This document shows, piece by piece, positions 17,310 to 18,421 of a stretch of 18,421 nucleotides of DNA. Each line of letters begins with the position of its first letter. Position 1 is the stretch's first letter. The position numbers and the translations under genes are program-made. The DNA comes from an uncultured Porphyromonadaceae bacterium (GTDB taxonomy: Bacteria > Bacteroidota > Bacteroidia > Bacteroidales > Muribaculaceae), in the NCBI GenBank assembly GCA_938027385.1, contig CALJBF010000068.1:1-18421 (forward strand), given 5' to 3'. Below the pieces are notes generated by a model. The model was given only the letters and a program-made list of their open reading frames with translations. It was not told the DNA's origin and made no database searches.

Positions 17310-17795
17310 ATGACACAAAAATATAGCATAGAACTGATAGAAGAGCATGAGTCGGTGAATTTCTACAGTATTCATATCGATACAGAGGAACTCTCTGAAC
17401 TTGAGCGCTTTTTTGATAAATTCCCTCCGGGTTCATCTTACGATGAAGATATCGACACGATAATAGCGTGGCTTGACCGGATTGGTGAACGTGGTGCATT
17501 GGAGCGCTATTTCAGATATGAAGGGAAATTCGGGGACAAAGTCAGTGCGATTCCGATTGAGACCAGTAATCTGCGACTCTATTGTATCAGGTTGAATGAC
17601 AGAATTCTGGTGTTCGGTAACGGAGACGTGAAGGATTGCGCTACATGGCAAGAGAGTGAGACTTTGACTGAATATGTTGAGACGCTTGTGGATACCAGCC
17701 GTTTTATTGCCGCAAGATTACAATCAGGCACTCTTTTTGTGGTAGACAAGGAAATTATAGGAAATCTTAATTTTAGCCGTAATGAAAAGAAGTAG
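17310..17795 (+). CDS. HigB/RelE-like toxin candidate
   Basis: This 161-residue protein has no signal peptide. The N-terminal 60 residues (SIELIEEHESVNFYSIHID, then DIDTIIAWLDRIGERGALERYF) precede a beta-rich core typical of RelE-fold toxins: RYEGKFGDKVSAIP, then LRLYCIRLNDRILVFGNGDVKD. A C-terminal helical part (TEYVETLVDTSRFI) ends with FVVDKEIIGN. The pattern 'RYF.yEGK..D.V.ALP...LRLYC.r....il..GnGg.K' is one I recall from Bacteroidetes proteins next to XRE regulators. It is longer than standard HigB (about 100 residues). Its stop overlaps the antitoxin ATG by 14 nt, the HigBA order. GC is visibly lower than in clpC, suggesting acquisition. mRNA-interferase activity is inferred, not shown. 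Confidence 0.7.
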   Translation: MTQKYSIELIEEHESVNFYSIHIDTEELSELERFFDKFPPGSSYDEDIDTIIAWLDRIGERGALERYFRYEGKFGDKVSAIPIETSNLRLYCIRLNDRILVFGNGDVKDCATWQESETLTEYVETLVDTSRFIAARLQSGTLFVVDKEIIGNLNFSRNEKK

Positions 17796-18051
17796 TATAA
17801 TTGAGGCCCGCAGGCGCTCTGTGGCAGCAGAAACAAAACGCAGGGTTGACCTGTCGTTCCTAATTGTAGATCGGATTCATGAAGTCCTTGTCGAGCGGGG
17901 GCTCAGACAGAAGGATCTTGCCGCTATGCTCGGAAAAAATGAATCAGAGGTAAGTAAATGGATGCGCGGAACCCATAATTTCACAATAGAAACCATCTCC
18001 CAGATAGAAAAAGCTCTTGGCGAACCGGTTCTCCAGGTTGTCGGCGCATAA
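17782..18051 (+). CDS. XRE-family HigA-like antitoxin
   Basis: This 89-residue protein has a basic N-terminal arm (MKRSSIIEARRRSVAAETKRR) and a helix-turn-helix domain at about 30-85. LRQKDLAAMLGKNESEVSKW covers the two DNA-binding helices, followed by MRGTHNFTIETISQIEKALG, the classic Cro/C1 pattern. It overlaps the upstream toxin-like gene by 14 nt, so translation is coupled. As an antitoxin it would bind the toxin and repress the promoter at 17255-17286 through the nearby inverted repeat (inference from family behaviour). Confidence 0.85.
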   Translation: MKRSSIIEARRRSVAAETKRRVDLSFLIVDRIHEVLVERGLRQKDLAAMLGKNESEVSKWMRGTHNFTIETISQIEKALGEPVLQVVGA

Positions 18052-18354
18052 GGGAATGTCTATTTACATTGAAGAGAATGTAGATTTATAGTTCACTCAC
18101 AAAGTAAATGAATATTCCGATATGTAAGGATGCTCTCGGGAGCCTCCGGCCAATGGAATTGTCAGCGGTTGTCGTGGCGGTTGCACCGGGGTGCAGCCCT
18201 ACACAAAATGCACAAATATTTTCTGTTCCACCTATATATTGACGGCTGGCGTGTCACAGCCAGTAATAAGCAATATTATACCTTATAGCGCCGTTATTTT
18301 TTACAGCCTCTTAAATCACTTCAGAGGCATTATATTCAGAACTGACTTTTTGGA
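18052..18354. other. spacer after the toxin-antitoxin pair
   Basis: No gene is visible in this 303-nt stretch. It holds a paired-hairpin repeat (18123-18203), a small hairpin GGCTG/CAGCC near 18244-18262 without a T-run, and a 6-bp hairpin GCCTCT/AGAGGC (18306-18328) in the probable leader of the next gene. No TAnnTTTG promoter is seen for that gene. Confidence 0.6.
18123..18203. repeat. 81-bp degenerate paired-hairpin repeat
   Basis: The left end is TGTAAGGA plus GCTC-TCGG-GAGC. The right end is TGCACC-GG-GGTGCA followed by GCCCTACA. The stems differ in sequence from the other two copies, but the TGTAnGG and CCTACA termini and the two-hairpin layout are the same. This is the weakest of the three copies. 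Confidence 0.45.
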
Positions 18355-18421
18355 ATGAAGAAAACAACGCTTTTGTTATTGTTGCTGTTCTCAACTCTCT
18401 GCGCAGTGGCTCGTCAGCCCG
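18355..18421 (+). CDS. exported protein, 5' end only
   Basis: The ATG at 18355 opens a frame of 22 codons running off the window. The peptide MKKTTLLLLLLFSTLCAVAR is a typical signal peptide: two lysines, a leucine-rich core, then an AVA cleavage site before RQP. The only Cys (Cys16) lacks a normal lipobox, so signal peptidase I is more likely than lipoprotein processing. The mature protein and its function are not visible. Confidence 0.7.
   Translation, partial: MKKTTLLLLLLFSTLCAVARQP

Overview
The window looks like a chromosomal segment of a gut-type Bacteroidales bacterium, most likely Muribaculaceae or a close relative. The family-level guess is inference from general character, not a marker gene. 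Supporting signs are GC-rich genes separated by AT-rich spacers, promoters of the Bacteroidetes TTTG / TAnnTTTG type, a multidomain exported protein with a Bacteroidetes-style C-terminal tail, and small accessory cassettes typical of the order.

Layout. (1) 1-4027, plus strand: a tight operon with a membrane-anchored SGNH-hydrolase-like protein, an SxtJ-family membrane protein, a 49-residue DUF5989 membrane protein and a NodU-type O-carbamoyltransferase. (2) 4056-6704, minus strand: phosphate butyryltransferase, butyrate kinase and a zinc-ribbon NUDIX hydrolase, probably one operon read ptb-buk-nudix. (3) 6705-7565: an AT-rich spacer with a good minus-strand promoter followed about 170 nt later by a minus-strand intrinsic terminator (candidate small RNA or ptb leader/attenuator), an inverted repeat that may be an operator, and a 99-bp miniature inverted-repeat element. 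(4) 7566-10928, minus: a 1120-residue exported SGNH hydrolase with two tandem copies of an N-terminal module. (5) 11210-11672, minus: a DUF3791 gene and a small partner, resembling part of a toxin-antitoxin-type cassette. (6) 11973-16811, minus: chaperone htpG and AAA+ unfoldase clpC, each with its own terminator. (7) 17255-18051, plus: a promoter and a HigB/HigA-like toxin-antitoxin pair of visibly lower GC. (8) From 18355: the first 22 codons of an exported protein running off the window.

The genes fall into separate units. The carbamoyltransferase cassette probably modifies an unknown surface or secreted product. Ptb and Buk convert an acyl-CoA to the free acid with ATP formation. HtpG and ClpC handle protein quality control.

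The least explained items are the carbamoyltransferase cassette, the candidate RNA upstream of ptb, and a dispersed family of paired-hairpin repeats (three copies) whose ends read TGTAGG and CCTACA.
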